From a virus, in IMG/VR virus record IMGVR_UViG_3300032561_000114, positions 1 to 25,153 of that record: 25,153 bases of DNA; one strand, written 5' to 3'. A program made the position numbers and the translations under genes. The notes beneath the pieces were generated by a model. It ran no database searches. It was given only the letters and a program-made list of their open reading frames with translations, and was not told the origin of the DNA. This document shows, piece after piece, positions 15,318-22,821 of this stretch; position 1 is the stretch's first letter; each line of letters starts with the position of its first letter.

Positions 15318-16183
15318 GGCGTCGGAACTCCGGTGGTGGTGTCGAATCGGGTGACGGGACAGCCCTCGGGCGAGGGCGATAGCGTGGTAGTGACCACGGC
15401 GACGGTGGCGGCGCTGCCGGTGACGGTGGTGGCGTATTCCACCGGAACGATCAGGATGCGGCGATAGGCCTGTTCCTTCTGGTCGGCGTCGTCATCGTCG
15501 CCGTCGCATTCGGTGATCAGGCGGGCGCCGCTGCCATCGGGCAGGGCCAGCCGGGTGACGGAGCGGAGCGCCGGAACCAGCGCCTTAGCGGCGGCATCGC
15601 GGATACCCGGGGTCGGCGCCCAGATATTGACCTGCAGCCGCCGGATCTGCCGCGCCACCTCCTGGAGGGATTGGCCGAAGGTTCCCACCGTTGCGCCGAT
15701 AGTGGGCGTGCCGGGGATGGTGATCACCGGGCCGGAACTGGTGGCGCCGCCGCCAATGGCCATGGCCAGGCCTGAGGCGATGCCGGCCAGGGTGTCGCCG
15801 GCCTGGACGGCATGCACGGAACCGACGCCATCGACGACAATCGCCACGTTCTGGCCGGTGGCGATGGCGCCGCCCAGGGTGACGGTATTGCCGGAGACCG
15901 CCAGGGTGACGGTCGGCGGGGTGACCGCCACCGTCTGCCACCGGACGGGATAGCGGGTGGTGGACTGGCCGCCCTTGAGCGCCCAGACGTTGACATAGAC
16001 CGAACCGGCCCGGAGGAGGTCCTGCAACTGGGCCGGCTGTGGCCAGCCGCGCGATGCCTGGAACGTCACCGGGGCGCCGGTGGCGGGATCGATGATGGCC
16101 GATGGCTGCGCGGTGCCGGCGGGATAGGCGGTGGCGGCCAGGAGATCGACCACCGCCCGCTGAACGTCGGAGAGGTCAGCCAT
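15314..16183 (-). CDS. neck / tail terminator-like protein with inserted LysM-like domain
   Basis: The protein has 289 residues from an ATG with GGAGAA upstream. The N-terminus (1-90) and C-terminus (about 170-289) read like one neck/tail-terminator domain (DVQRAVVDLLAATAYP, QVNIWAPTPGIRDAAAKALVPAL, RRILIVPVEYATT). Between them, about residues 91-165 form a separate beta-rich insert (VTLGGAIATGQNVAIVVDG, AVQAGDTLAGIASGLAMAIGG) that recurs in other phage structural proteins and resembles LysM at GDTLAGIA. Position before the sheath gene supports a tail-terminator role, which is inferred. Confidence 0.6.
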   Translation of the reverse strand: MADLSDVQRAVVDLLAATAYPAGTAQPSAIIDPATGAPVTFQASRGWPQPAQLQDLLRAGSVYVNVWALKGGQSTTRYPVRWQTVAVTPPTVTLAVSGNTVTLGGAIATGQNVAIVVDGVGSVHAVQAGDTLAGIASGLAMAIGGGATSSGPVITIPGTPTIGATVGTFGQSLQEVARQIRRLQVNIWAPTPGIRDAAAKALVPALRSVTRLALPDGSGARLITECDGDDDDADQKEQAYRRILIVPVEYATTVTGSAATVAVVTTTLSPSPEGCPVTRFDTTTGVPTP

Positions 16184-16200
16184 GTCAATTCTCCACCAAA

Positions 16201-16243
16201 CGGGTCTCCGACCCGCGCCGGATGAAACACTGCGGTTTCATCC
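16201..16243. repeat. two adjacent small hairpins between neck genes
   Basis: CGGGTC/GACCCG (16201-16206 with 16210-16215) and a 9-bp stem (16220-16228 with 16235-16243) sit in a 59-bp gap. The second touches the stop codon of the upstream gene. Neither has a T-run. They may stabilise or process the transcript, or slow downstream translation. Confidence 0.6.
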
Positions 16244-16875
16244 TAGGTCACCGCCTGCTGGACCATAAGCCGCCAGCCCAGATCGGTCAGTTCGACCTGA
16301 CCGCAAATGTACCGATTGCCGAGGTCGTCGGTGATGATGTCCGAGGGCCGGAGCATGGGACCGGCAGAGGCCGGCAACAGCACCTGAAACCAGGGTTGAC
16401 GCACATCGTCGGGCAGCCCGACCGGGTTCTTCTCGCCTGGCGGGCCGCGCAGCACCGAGGCAGGCCAGCCGGTCAGAAACGCAACCTCGGTGGCGGGCGA
16501 GCCGCCGTTATAGCCGACCACGCCGGCACCGGAAGCCGCCGCGACCCGGGCCGCCTGGATGGTGCGATTGCACTCCACCGCCAGGATCGGCAGCAGCGGC
16601 TGCAGGGCGGCGATGAAATAGGTGGCGGCGCCGCGCAGATAGTCGCCAACTCGCAACTGCGCCCCATCGGCGATGCACTGCCACAGGGCGTTGCCATAAA
16701 TATTGGGCTGGGTATAGGCGCCCTTGACATTGAAACTGGCCGCTAGGCTGACCAGCACCGCCGCCAGCGGCGCCATGGGATCGGCCGGGCGGTAGAGGTG
16801 GTGCGGCAGGCCGACGCGGGCCGCCGCCTTGGCATAGCCGGCATAGACCCGGGCCTGGATGGTGAATCCGTCCAT
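16243..16875 (-). CDS. phage connector / structural protein, uncharacterised
   Basis: The protein has 210 residues. I choose the ATG at 16875 (MDGFTIQARVYAGYAKAA), 1 nt after the previous stop; the longer ORF upstream is a shadow of that gene. It contains LGLPHHLYRPADP-like and NIYGNALWQCIADGAQLRVGDYLRGAATYFIAALQPLLPILAVECNRTI segments, then a C-terminal domain ending in GQVELTDLGWRLMVQQ. Such proteins occur beside head-tail connector genes in P22-coat-type phages. The role in the neck is inferred from place only. Confidence 0.55.
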   Translation of the reverse strand: MDGFTIQARVYAGYAKAAARVGLPHHLYRPADPMAPLAAVLVSLAASFNVKGAYTQPNIYGNALWQCIADGAQLRVGDYLRGAATYFIAALQPLLPILAVECNRTIQAARVAAASGAGVVGYNGGSPATEVAFLTGWPASVLRGPPGEKNPVGLPDDVRQPWFQVLLPASAGPMLRPSDIITDDLGNRYICGQVELTDLGWRLMVQQAVT

Positions 16876-16876
16876 A

Positions 16877-17275
16877 TCAGCACCGCACGATGCTGCAACC
16901 GCTGCCGGCCAGCAGCGGACCGGGGGGAAAGCCGATGAAGGCGCACATCTCGCGGCGCCAGCGATTGAACAGGGCGGCACGCTCGGCGACCTCGTTCTTG
17001 TTGTGGGTCCACACCGCGGCGCTGTCGGTGTCGAGATTGGCAGCGGCGGCGGGAATGGCCGCCTCGAGGGTATTGAGATTGGCGAGATAGGTGGTGGTGA
17101 GGATGGCCTCTTCGGCGGCGCCGAGCGTGGTCAGGCGCTGCTGCAGGGACATGGTGACCATGCCGAACCGGCCATAGACCAGATCCTGGTCATTGGTGAT
17201 CGGCATGGTGGTTCCGGCGAGCGGATAGCCCATGTAGCGCCGGACATCCACCATCTGGGCATCGGTCAGCGCCAT
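16877..17275 (-). CDS. head-tail adaptor-like protein
   Basis: The protein has 132 residues from the ATG at 17275 (MALTDAQMVDVRRYMGYPL), 1 nt after the upstream stop. It is mostly helical: DVRRYMGYPLAG, MSLQQRLTTLGAAEEAILTTTYLANLNTLEAAI, then WTHNKNEVAERAALFNRWRREMCAFIGFPPGP near the C-terminus. This helical layout and length fit a head-completion adaptor of the gp6/gp15 kind. It comes soon after the coat gene. Family assignment is tentative. Confidence 0.55.
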   Translation of the reverse strand: MALTDAQMVDVRRYMGYPLAGTTMPITNDQDLVYGRFGMVTMSLQQRLTTLGAAEEAILTTTYLANLNTLEAAIPAAAANLDTDSAAVWTHNKNEVAERAALFNRWRREMCAFIGFPPGPLLAGSGCSIVRC

Positions 17276-17276
17276 G

Positions 17277-17438
17277 TCACTTGGCCCGTTTCGGAACGGA
17301 GACACTCTCGGGCGCCCCCTTTTCCGGGGCGTCGAAAAGCGTGTGCCCGTCGGTCAGGTCCGATTCGTTGATGACGATGTAGCCGAGCGGGTTTTCGTCC
17401 GAGACCGGCGCGGTGACCCGGATGGTTTTGCAGATCAT
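17277..17438 (-). CDS. small hypothetical protein after the coat gene
   Basis: A 53-residue ORF with ATG at 17438, GGGGGA about 8 nt upstream, and a stop 1 nt before the next gene. The sequence MICKTIRVTAPVSDENPLGY, then VINESDLTDGHTLFDAPEKG, is acidic and reads as protein. Small proteins of this kind are frequent between coat and connector genes of phages. Close packing supports it. Function unknown. Confidence 0.7.
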   Translation of the reverse strand: MICKTIRVTAPVSDENPLGYIVINESDLTDGHTLFDAPEKGAPESVSVPKRAK

Positions 17439-17461
17439 GGGATGTCCCCCAGATGATGGAG

Positions 17462-17485
17462 GGGCGAGGGCGGAAGCCCTCGCCC
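17462..17485. repeat. perfect 10-bp hairpin just after the coat gene
   Basis: Positions 17462-17471 pair exactly with 17476-17485 around a 4-nt loop, 6 nt past the coat stop. No T-run follows. A stable 3'-end structure would protect coat mRNA from exonucleases and give more coat than downstream products. Confidence 0.8.
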
Positions 17486-17491
17486 GCCGTA

Positions 17492-18658
17492 TCAGCCCAG
17501 CAGCAGGGCGATGTGGTTGGACTTGATCGCCTGATAGCCCCAGGCCAGCCGCACCTGGTAGACCAGCTGCATGAACTGACGGTAGACCGCGATATCGAAG
17601 GTGATGCCGGTCAGCGGATCGGTGATGGACATCACGTCGTCGGCCATGTCCATGGCCTTGCCGTCCGGGCCGACCGGCATGGCCGGGGCGCGGGTGACAA
17701 GCTGCACCGCCGAGCGGGTGAAGGCGATATTGGCCATGGCGGTATTGCCGATGGTCACGGCGGTGGCGGCGGCCGGCAGCGCCACCTTGAGACCGGGAGC
17801 CGCCAGGGTGATGGCACCGGGAGCGGCGATGCCGCCGGCCACCATGTAGATATTGGCGTCGCCGGCGAAGGTGACGCGGTCGCCGGCCAGGACGGTGCCG
17901 GTGCCGGTGATCAGGGTGATGGTGGTGGCGCCGGCGGCATAGCCGGCGGTGTCGGTGGTGTAGCCGGCGCCGGTGCCCTTGGTCACCGCCTGGACGGCGT
18001 TGGAGTTGCGGATGTTCATGCCTTCCAGCTCGCCGATGATGCCCTGGCGCAGCAGCGCGTCGGTGCCGGCCTCGTTGACCTTGAACAGCACGTTCTGCTT
18101 GCCGCGCAGATTGGCGATGGCGGCCGAACCGAGGGCAAGCTGAAGGTCACCCTGGGGCGTGCCGTTGTCGTCCAGGATCTTGCGGACCTGGGCGATGTCC
18201 GACAGGTCGCCGGCCGTGCCGAACGGGGTGGAGCCGGCGGTGCCGTAAGCGCGGGAGGCGTTCTGGGACGCCGTCGTCCACAGGTCGATGTCGATCTGGT
18301 TGGTGATGGCGCGGAACGCCTGGACGAACTGGTTGGTCAGGATGCCGCCATAGCTGCCGGCATTGATCAGGCCGCGCTGTTCCTCGCCGTTCCAGCGGAT
18401 CGGGGCGTGCTTGGAACGGCTGATGGTCATGGCGACATTGCCGACGGTCTGGTCGCCCTCATTGGGCGCCGTGACGGCGGGGGTGTTGTCGGACAGGGTG
18501 GTGGCCGGCGCGATGGGGACCAGGATGGTCTGGTTGAGGGCGGCGCGTTCGGCGCTGGAATTGCGCGCCACGGCGGGGATGAAGCCGATCTGTTCGCGCG
18601 AGACCACGTCGAGGGCCTCATAAATGGTCGGTACCAGGGAGGTCAGGGTATTGGCCAC
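17492..18658 (-). CDS. major capsid protein, P22 coat-like
   Basis: The protein has 388 residues. It starts with GTG at 18658, with GGAG 9 nt upstream. The N-terminus (PTIYEALDVVSREQIGFIPAV) and the block QTVGNVAMTISRSKHAPIRWNGEEQRGL match the P22 gp5 coat family (HK97 fold). Residues about 228-305 (GATTITLITGTGTVLAGDRVTFAG … GAITLAAPGL) form a beta-rich insert in the position of the P22 I-domain. It is preceded by a scaffold gene. A P22-type coat is usually linked to short tails; here it is linked to a contractile tail. Confidence 0.88.
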   Translation of the reverse strand: MANTLTSLVPTIYEALDVVSREQIGFIPAVARNSSAERAALNQTILVPIAPATTLSDNTPAVTAPNEGDQTVGNVAMTISRSKHAPIRWNGEEQRGLINAGSYGGILTNQFVQAFRAITNQIDIDLWTTASQNASRAYGTAGSTPFGTAGDLSDIAQVRKILDDNGTPQGDLQLALGSAAIANLRGKQNVLFKVNEAGTDALLRQGIIGELEGMNIRNSNAVQAVTKGTGAGYTTDTAGYAAGATTITLITGTGTVLAGDRVTFAGDANIYMVAGGIAAPGAITLAAPGLKVALPAAATAVTIGNTAMANIAFTRSAVQLVTRAPAMPVGPDGKAMDMADDVMSITDPLTGITFDIAVYRQFMQLVYQVRLAWGYQAIKSNHIALLLG

Positions 18659-18702
18659 GGTGGTTACTCCGAAAATGGGGATTGGTTAACCTTCGATGGA
18701 GC

Positions 18703-18719
18703 GCGGGCGTCTCGCCCGC
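18703..18719. repeat. 7-bp hairpin between scaffold and coat genes
   Basis: GCGGGCG (18703-18709) pairs exactly with CGCCCGC (18713-18719) around a 3-nt loop. No T-run follows on the minus strand. It lies in the 73-bp gap before the coat gene and may act in mRNA processing or stability. Confidence 0.6.
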
Positions 18720-18731
18720 ATTCCCCGTCGA

Positions 18732-19490
18732 TCAGTCGGTGACGGTGCCGCCGGCCTTGACGTGGGCCATGCGCTGCTCGGGAGGCATGCGGTCGAAGGC
18801 GGCGCGGTCGAGGGTCCTGGTTCCGGGGCGAAGGGCATGGCCGCCGCCTTGGGCGCCGCCGCCGGAGGCCCCCGACCCCTTCACGATGTGGTCGCGGTAG
18901 GGATAGTGCTCGATCAGCAGTTCCAGGGCTTCGTCGAACCCGGCGGCCTCGCCCGGGCGGGCGCGACTGAACAGCTTGTTGCCGGCCTTGTCGTAGGCCA
19001 CCACGTCGCCGCCCTCCAGGCGGAAGGACTCGCCGAAGCGGGCCTGGGCCAGATCGGCGGGAATGGCCAGCTTGTCGGCGATGAACCGGGAGCGGGCGAA
19101 GGCGCCGCCCAGCTTCTCGCTCACCAGGGCGGTCTTGAGGTCGTCGCGTTCCTTGAGGACCGGGGCGTATTTCTCCTCCACCGCCTTGATCGCCTCGGCC
19201 TTGGCCTGGTGGACCTCGGCGGCCCCCACCAGGGTCTTGGCGTCGAGTCCCTTGACCGTCTCCAGGGCCTTCAGCGCCGCGCCGGCATCGGTGATGCCCT
19301 CGAACCCCTTGAGCCCGGCTTCGGCCTTTTCGGCCCGTTCCCGGTGGCCCTTGGCCTCGCCGTTGAGGCGGGAGATGGTGGCGACGGTGCCGGCGGCGTC
19401 AAAGGCGATTTCCTTGCCGTCGTCGTGGACATAGACCGGTTTGCCGTCCTGCACGACCACATGGCCGTTATCGTCGAGCTTGAGTTTCAT
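18732..19490 (-). CDS. capsid scaffolding protein, DUF6651-like
   Basis: The protein has 252 residues. The N-terminus begins MKLKLDDNGHVVVQDGKPVY, with VHDDGKEIAFD, followed by a long Ala/Glu/Lys-rich helical region (about 40-135, coiled-coil-like) and a flexible Gly-rich C-terminus (GSGASGGGAQGGGHALRPG). This is the pattern of phage scaffolds placed between portal and coat genes, and I recognise the DUF6651 style. It would guide procapsid assembly and then be lost. No protease gene is seen next to it. Confidence 0.75.
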   Translation of the reverse strand: MKLKLDDNGHVVVQDGKPVYVHDDGKEIAFDAAGTVATISRLNGEAKGHRERAEKAEAGLKGFEGITDAGAALKALETVKGLDAKTLVGAAEVHQAKAEAIKAVEEKYAPVLKERDDLKTALVSEKLGGAFARSRFIADKLAIPADLAQARFGESFRLEGGDVVAYDKAGNKLFSRARPGEAAGFDEALELLIEHYPYRDHIVKGSGASGGGAQGGGHALRPGTRTLDRAAFDRMPPEQRMAHVKAGGTVTD

Positions 19491-19510
19491 GAATCATCCG
19501 ACCTTCTGGC

Positions 19511-19583
19511 AAAAGGCCCATCCGGGCCGGGGGCGCCGGGCGCATCGGCGCCGCGGCATGAAAAACCCGGCGCAATGGCCGGG
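19511..19583 (-). terminator. tandem intrinsic terminators between portal and scaffold genes
   Basis: On the minus strand the first hairpin, CCCGGC/GCCGGG (19578-19583 with 19566-19571), is followed by TTTTT (19561-19565). The second, GGCCC/GGGCC (19524-19528 with 19515-19519), is followed by TTTT (19511-19514). A third GC-rich 7-bp stem without T-run lies between them. Three stable structures in the 104-bp gap should separate packaging from capsid transcription levels. Confidence 0.65.
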
Positions 19584-19594
19584 CGGGTGAATGA

Positions 19595-20977
19595 TCAGGT
19601 GGGCTGGTCGTCCTTGACCGGCGGCGGCTTGGCGGCCAACTTGCCCTGCTCGTCGTCCCAGCTCAGATCGGGGGCGATGATGTCGCGGCGCCGCAACTGG
19701 TGGAACACCGTCTCCGACGACACATGGCCGCCAGCGGCGGCGCGCAACAGGATGTCGCTGGACCGTTCGGACAGATCGGTGGCGCCGAAATCCTTGAACA
19801 TCTCGACTTCGGCGGTGACGGTCTCGCCGATCCACGCGCCCATCAAGCGGAGGCATTCCGCGAGGGAATCCTCGAAGGTCTCGGTGATGCGCTGCAGGAT
19901 CGAGCGGCTGGCCTCGCCCTCGGAGACCGTCTGGGTGGCGGTGGCGATGGTGGGCTTTTGCACCAGCAGTTCGGCGCCGATCTGGCGCATGCGGTCCTCG
20001 GTGTCGATCAGCGCCTGACGGCCGGCCTCGATGGCGGCGCCGCTATGCTCGACATATTTGAGTTCGGCATCCGGGCTGGCGCTGGACACCGCCGAACTGG
20101 CCCCGACCAGGATGGAATCGCCCTCGGCGAACCCCTTGGCGAACAGGATCGGCACCCGGGCCACATGCAGGATGGTCTGCTGGTCCGAAGCCGATTGCCA
20201 ATGCTCCACATTGAGATAGGCCAGGTCGAGCAGCGGCGGCGGGCCGAGACCGAAGCCATCGCGCAGGCCGTAGAAGAACACGAAGGGAATCGTCGTCAGG
20301 GTGGTGGTGCCCTGGCTGTGGAGCACCCACTCCTCCCTGTCGCCGGTGCCGGCGGATGCCTGGCGCCAGATAGCCCAAGCGCCGGGAGTCAGGACCCGGA
20401 CCTGGGTAATCGTGGCCTCGCCGAAATCGCCATCGGCCTCGGTCACCTGTTCCAACAGGCGCAACTGGGTCAGGATGGTGCCTTGCGGACCCCGGGCCGA
20501 GCGCCAGCCCAAAATGGTCTTGGCGGGGTAGAGGGCCAGATAGGGCCGGATGCCGCGGGCAACCTCGTCGGCCCGGGTCACCGCCCCCTCGGCGGGGGGG
20601 CATTCCACCAGCACCCCGGCCAGGCCATAGCGCAGGCAGGCCAGCATCACCTGCGCCGCGAAGGCATGCAGGGTGCTGCCGGCCATGTCGATATCGGCGA
20701 TCAAACCGGCGATGGCGGGCGGCAGCTCGCCCAGGCCGATGGGCTTGGACAGCGGCTTGGCCGCCAGCACGGCGGTGGTACGGCTGAACGCCGGGAACAG
20801 GGTGGCGACGGCAAGGCGGGTCTGGTAGCTGGACTCGTCTTCCTTGGGCCATTGCGGCAGGAACGCCCTGCCGGCGGCGCGCATGGCCTTGGTGCCGCCC
20901 ACCAGGGCGTCGATCATCGGCCAGTGTTCGGCCATGGCGGCGACGGCGGCGGATTGATCGCTTACTTGGGATGCCAT
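19595..20977 (-). CDS. portal protein, DUF4055-like
   Basis: The protein has 460 residues. It shows the DUF4055 pattern: WPMIDALVGGTKAMRAAGRAFLPQWP at the N-terminus, DESSYQTRLAVATLFPAFSRT, IDMAGSTLHAFAAQVMLACLRYGLAGVLVECPP (about 94-126), GIRPYLALYPAKTILGWR, and IPFVFFYGLRDGF near the middle. The C-terminus is Pro/Lys/Asp-rich. It forms the dodecameric DNA gate at one capsid vertex. It follows the large terminase by 9 nt. Its ATG at 20977 has GAGG upstream. Confidence 0.85.
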   Translation of the reverse strand: MASQVSDQSAAVAAMAEHWPMIDALVGGTKAMRAAGRAFLPQWPKEDESSYQTRLAVATLFPAFSRTTAVLAAKPLSKPIGLGELPPAIAGLIADIDMAGSTLHAFAAQVMLACLRYGLAGVLVECPPAEGAVTRADEVARGIRPYLALYPAKTILGWRSARGPQGTILTQLRLLEQVTEADGDFGEATITQVRVLTPGAWAIWRQASAGTGDREEWVLHSQGTTTLTTIPFVFFYGLRDGFGLGPPPLLDLAYLNVEHWQSASDQQTILHVARVPILFAKGFAEGDSILVGASSAVSSASPDAELKYVEHSGAAIEAGRQALIDTEDRMRQIGAELLVQKPTIATATQTVSEGEASRSILQRITETFEDSLAECLRLMGAWIGETVTAEVEMFKDFGATDLSERSSDILLRAAAGGHVSSETVFHQLRRRDIIAPDLSWDDEQGKLAAKPPPVKDDQPT

Positions 20978-20986
20978 GACGAAACC

Positions 20987-22255
20987 TCACAGGGAAAGAT
21001 TGACCACCCGCGCCGCAGGTGGCCTGACCACCGGCCACAGCTTGACCACGACATATCCCAGGGCGTCCGGGGCATGGTCCTTGCCGGCCGCCTTGTCCGG
21101 CTCGCCGTGCCGGTCGTAGACCTGTTGCTCCAGGCACTCGGTCAGCACCGGGCAGCGCCGGGTATTGATCAGCAACCCGCGCCGGGCCTCGCCGTTGCAG
21201 ATCACGGCGCCGACCGCCGCCACCCGGTCCTTGACGGCGGGATTGGTGGGGTTGACCACCACCGTCAGGCCGTGATCCTTGAGAATCTGCAGGTCCGACA
21301 GCGAGGCGTTGACCGTCTTGTGGCCCTGGCCGCTGGCATCGGGATAGACGGTGACCGGATGGTCCCGGTCCCGGTAGCGTTCCTTCAGCAGGCGGGCCAG
21401 GGCCGGGGTATCGCGCAACCCGGTCAATTCGTCGAGGATCAGCGGCCGGCCGTTGCGGATCGCCACGATCACCGCGGTGCAGTTATAGACGTTGAAATCG
21501 ACCCCGGCATGGACCGCCTCGCCCGGCGCCAATTCGGCGTCGGTGTGGTTCGCGCGCCGGCAGAAATCCGGGTAGACGGTGCCGCTGGTCAGGTTGACGA
21601 AGCGCCCCTCCAGATAGGCGTCGAGCAATTGCGGCGAATAGGTCGAGCGCAACTGCTCCATATAGCCCTGGGGCAGAAACGGATTGGAGCGGGTCGGCGC
21701 CCGGAACAGCCGGTAACCCTGCCGCCGGTCGCGCTGCCACAGACAGTAGACCAGCCGGAACCCTTCCGGCGTCGTCGCCACCGCGGCGGTGTTGGGGGTT
21801 CCGTCCGGCTTTCTCTGCCGGCAGCGGGCGATGATCCGGTCCCAGGCCTTCCTGGCGTGGTCTTCGCGTAGCGTATCCAGCTCGTCGACCCCGGCATCGG
21901 CGATCTGGAAGCCGACGATGCGTTCGGGAACCTCCATGGAACGGAAGATGATCTGGCCGCCGGTCGCCAGCCGCATGACCTTCTCCGACCGGTTCAGCCG
22001 GTAGCGGATTTTCCAGGCGTCGAGCTTTTCCTCGAACCGGGGCCAGGCGATCAGCCGGATCAGGTCGAAATTGGGGGCGAAGTAACCCACATCCAGCCGG
22101 GGATGGCGGAACTTCAGCAGCAACAGCCGCACCACCAGGGCCTCGGACTTGCCGGCGCCATAGCCGCCGACGAAGGCCGGAAAGGGATCGCCGGCGAACA
22201 CGAAGTCGAACTGCGGCGCGGTCAGTTCCGGGGTAACCTCAATCCGCCGTCCCAT
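20987..22255 (-). CDS. terminase large subunit (packaging ATPase/nuclease)
   Basis: The protein has 422 residues. The true start is the ATG at 22255, with GAAGGA 6 nt upstream and a 17-bp overlap with the small subunit; the ORF extended upstream is a shadow. Walker A is GGYGAGKS (30-37). Walker B/catalytic is AGVDELD with Asp124-Glu125. The C-terminal RNase H-like nuclease has acidic residues in HAGVDFN, in VYPDASG, and at Asp393/Asp397 in DHAPDALGY. It cuts concatemers and translocates DNA through the portal. All key residues are present. Confidence 0.92.
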   Translation of the reverse strand: MGRRIEVTPELTAPQFDFVFAGDPFPAFVGGYGAGKSEALVVRLLLLKFRHPRLDVGYFAPNFDLIRLIAWPRFEEKLDAWKIRYRLNRSEKVMRLATGGQIIFRSMEVPERIVGFQIADAGVDELDTLREDHARKAWDRIIARCRQRKPDGTPNTAAVATTPEGFRLVYCLWQRDRRQGYRLFRAPTRSNPFLPQGYMEQLRSTYSPQLLDAYLEGRFVNLTSGTVYPDFCRRANHTDAELAPGEAVHAGVDFNVYNCTAVIVAIRNGRPLILDELTGLRDTPALARLLKERYRDRDHPVTVYPDASGQGHKTVNASLSDLQILKDHGLTVVVNPTNPAVKDRVAAVGAVICNGEARRGLLINTRRCPVLTECLEQQVYDRHGEPDKAAGKDHAPDALGYVVVKLWPVVRPPAARVVNLSL

Positions 22256-22667
22256 CGCCGATCCTTCGCACCGTGACCATGATCGCGTCGGCCACCTCAT
22301 CCGCCCCGGCGGCATCGACCTTGGCCTTCTGCGCCGCCAGCTCGACCCGGGTGGCCTGGGCCGCGGTGCGCACCGCGCGGGCGATGCGGGCATCGATGGC
22401 GTCGGTGTCCCTCTGGGGGTCCTGCGTCGCCGCGTCATGGGCGGCGAGGGCTCGCTGGGTCATCAGGTTGGCCAGCACCCGCATGCGCTCGACCGGGTCG
22501 GGCGGCGGCGGCTCCGGATCGGCGGGCGTGTCCCGGGGAGCGTCCGCGTCATGGCGCCGGCAAAGGCCGGTGCCGGGATGGCCGGTGCCCCAGCCCGCCT
22601 TGCGCCGGCAGGGTCCGCCGCGTCGGGTTGGGGCGCCGCATTGGCTCTGGAGAGGATGGACCGCCAC
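22239..22667 (-). CDS. terminase small subunit-like protein with Cys/His zinc site
   Basis: The protein has 142 residues. It starts with GTG at 22667, with GGAG 8 nt upstream. Residues 10-39 hold Cys10, Cys20, Cys36 and His39 in CGAPTRRGGPC … GTGHPGTGLCRRH, a putative zinc knuckle found at the start of many phage small terminases. A Pro/Asp-rich linker (about 40-60) leads to a helical C-terminal half (VERMRVLANLMTQRALAAHD, ARIARAVRTAAQATRVELAAQKAKVDAA) for oligomerisation. It lies directly before and overlaps the large subunit, so it most likely recognises the packaging site. Confidence 0.75.
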   Translation of the reverse strand: MAVHPLQSQCGAPTRRGGPCRRKAGWGTGHPGTGLCRRHDADAPRDTPADPEPPPPDPVERMRVLANLMTQRALAAHDAATQDPQRDTDAIDARIARAVRTAAQATRVELAAQKAKVDAAGADEVADAIMVTVRRIGDGTAD

Positions 22668-22668
22668 A

Positions 22669-22821
22669 TGGGGACTCCGGATCGTCGGATCTCCCGGTGC
22701 CGTCCGGCCCCGGGAATGGGAAACGCCCGGAAGCTGGCAGGCCTCCGGGCGCTTGATCGTCCCGGGCGTTCGATCGCCAGGGTGTATTAATGACTTCGCA
22801 CGTCCTTAAGGGAATGTCAAC
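22669..22821 (-). promoter_or_regulatory. intergenic region with hairpin and possible late promoter
   Basis: This AT-richer gap separates the first gene from the terminase genes. On the minus strand a perfect TTGACA (22820-22815) lies just past the first gene's stop, below an A/T-rich stretch that could act as an UP element. At 17 nt lies only GAAGTC, preceded by TGC, so the -10 is poor. This is the look of an activator-dependent promoter. Further on, an 8-bp hairpin (22724-22731 with 22744-22751) followed by TTT resembles a weak terminator or attenuator. Confidence 0.4.

Noticed and set aside
12972-15467. 831-codon plus-strand ORF opposite sheath and tube genes
   Set aside because: Low-complexity Gly/Ala/His translation of the antisense strand across several well-identified tail genes.
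22256-22438. N-terminal extension of the large terminase
   Set aside because: The added residues are Arg/Pro-rich and overlap the small subunit in another frame; the ATG at 22255 has a proper ribosome site.
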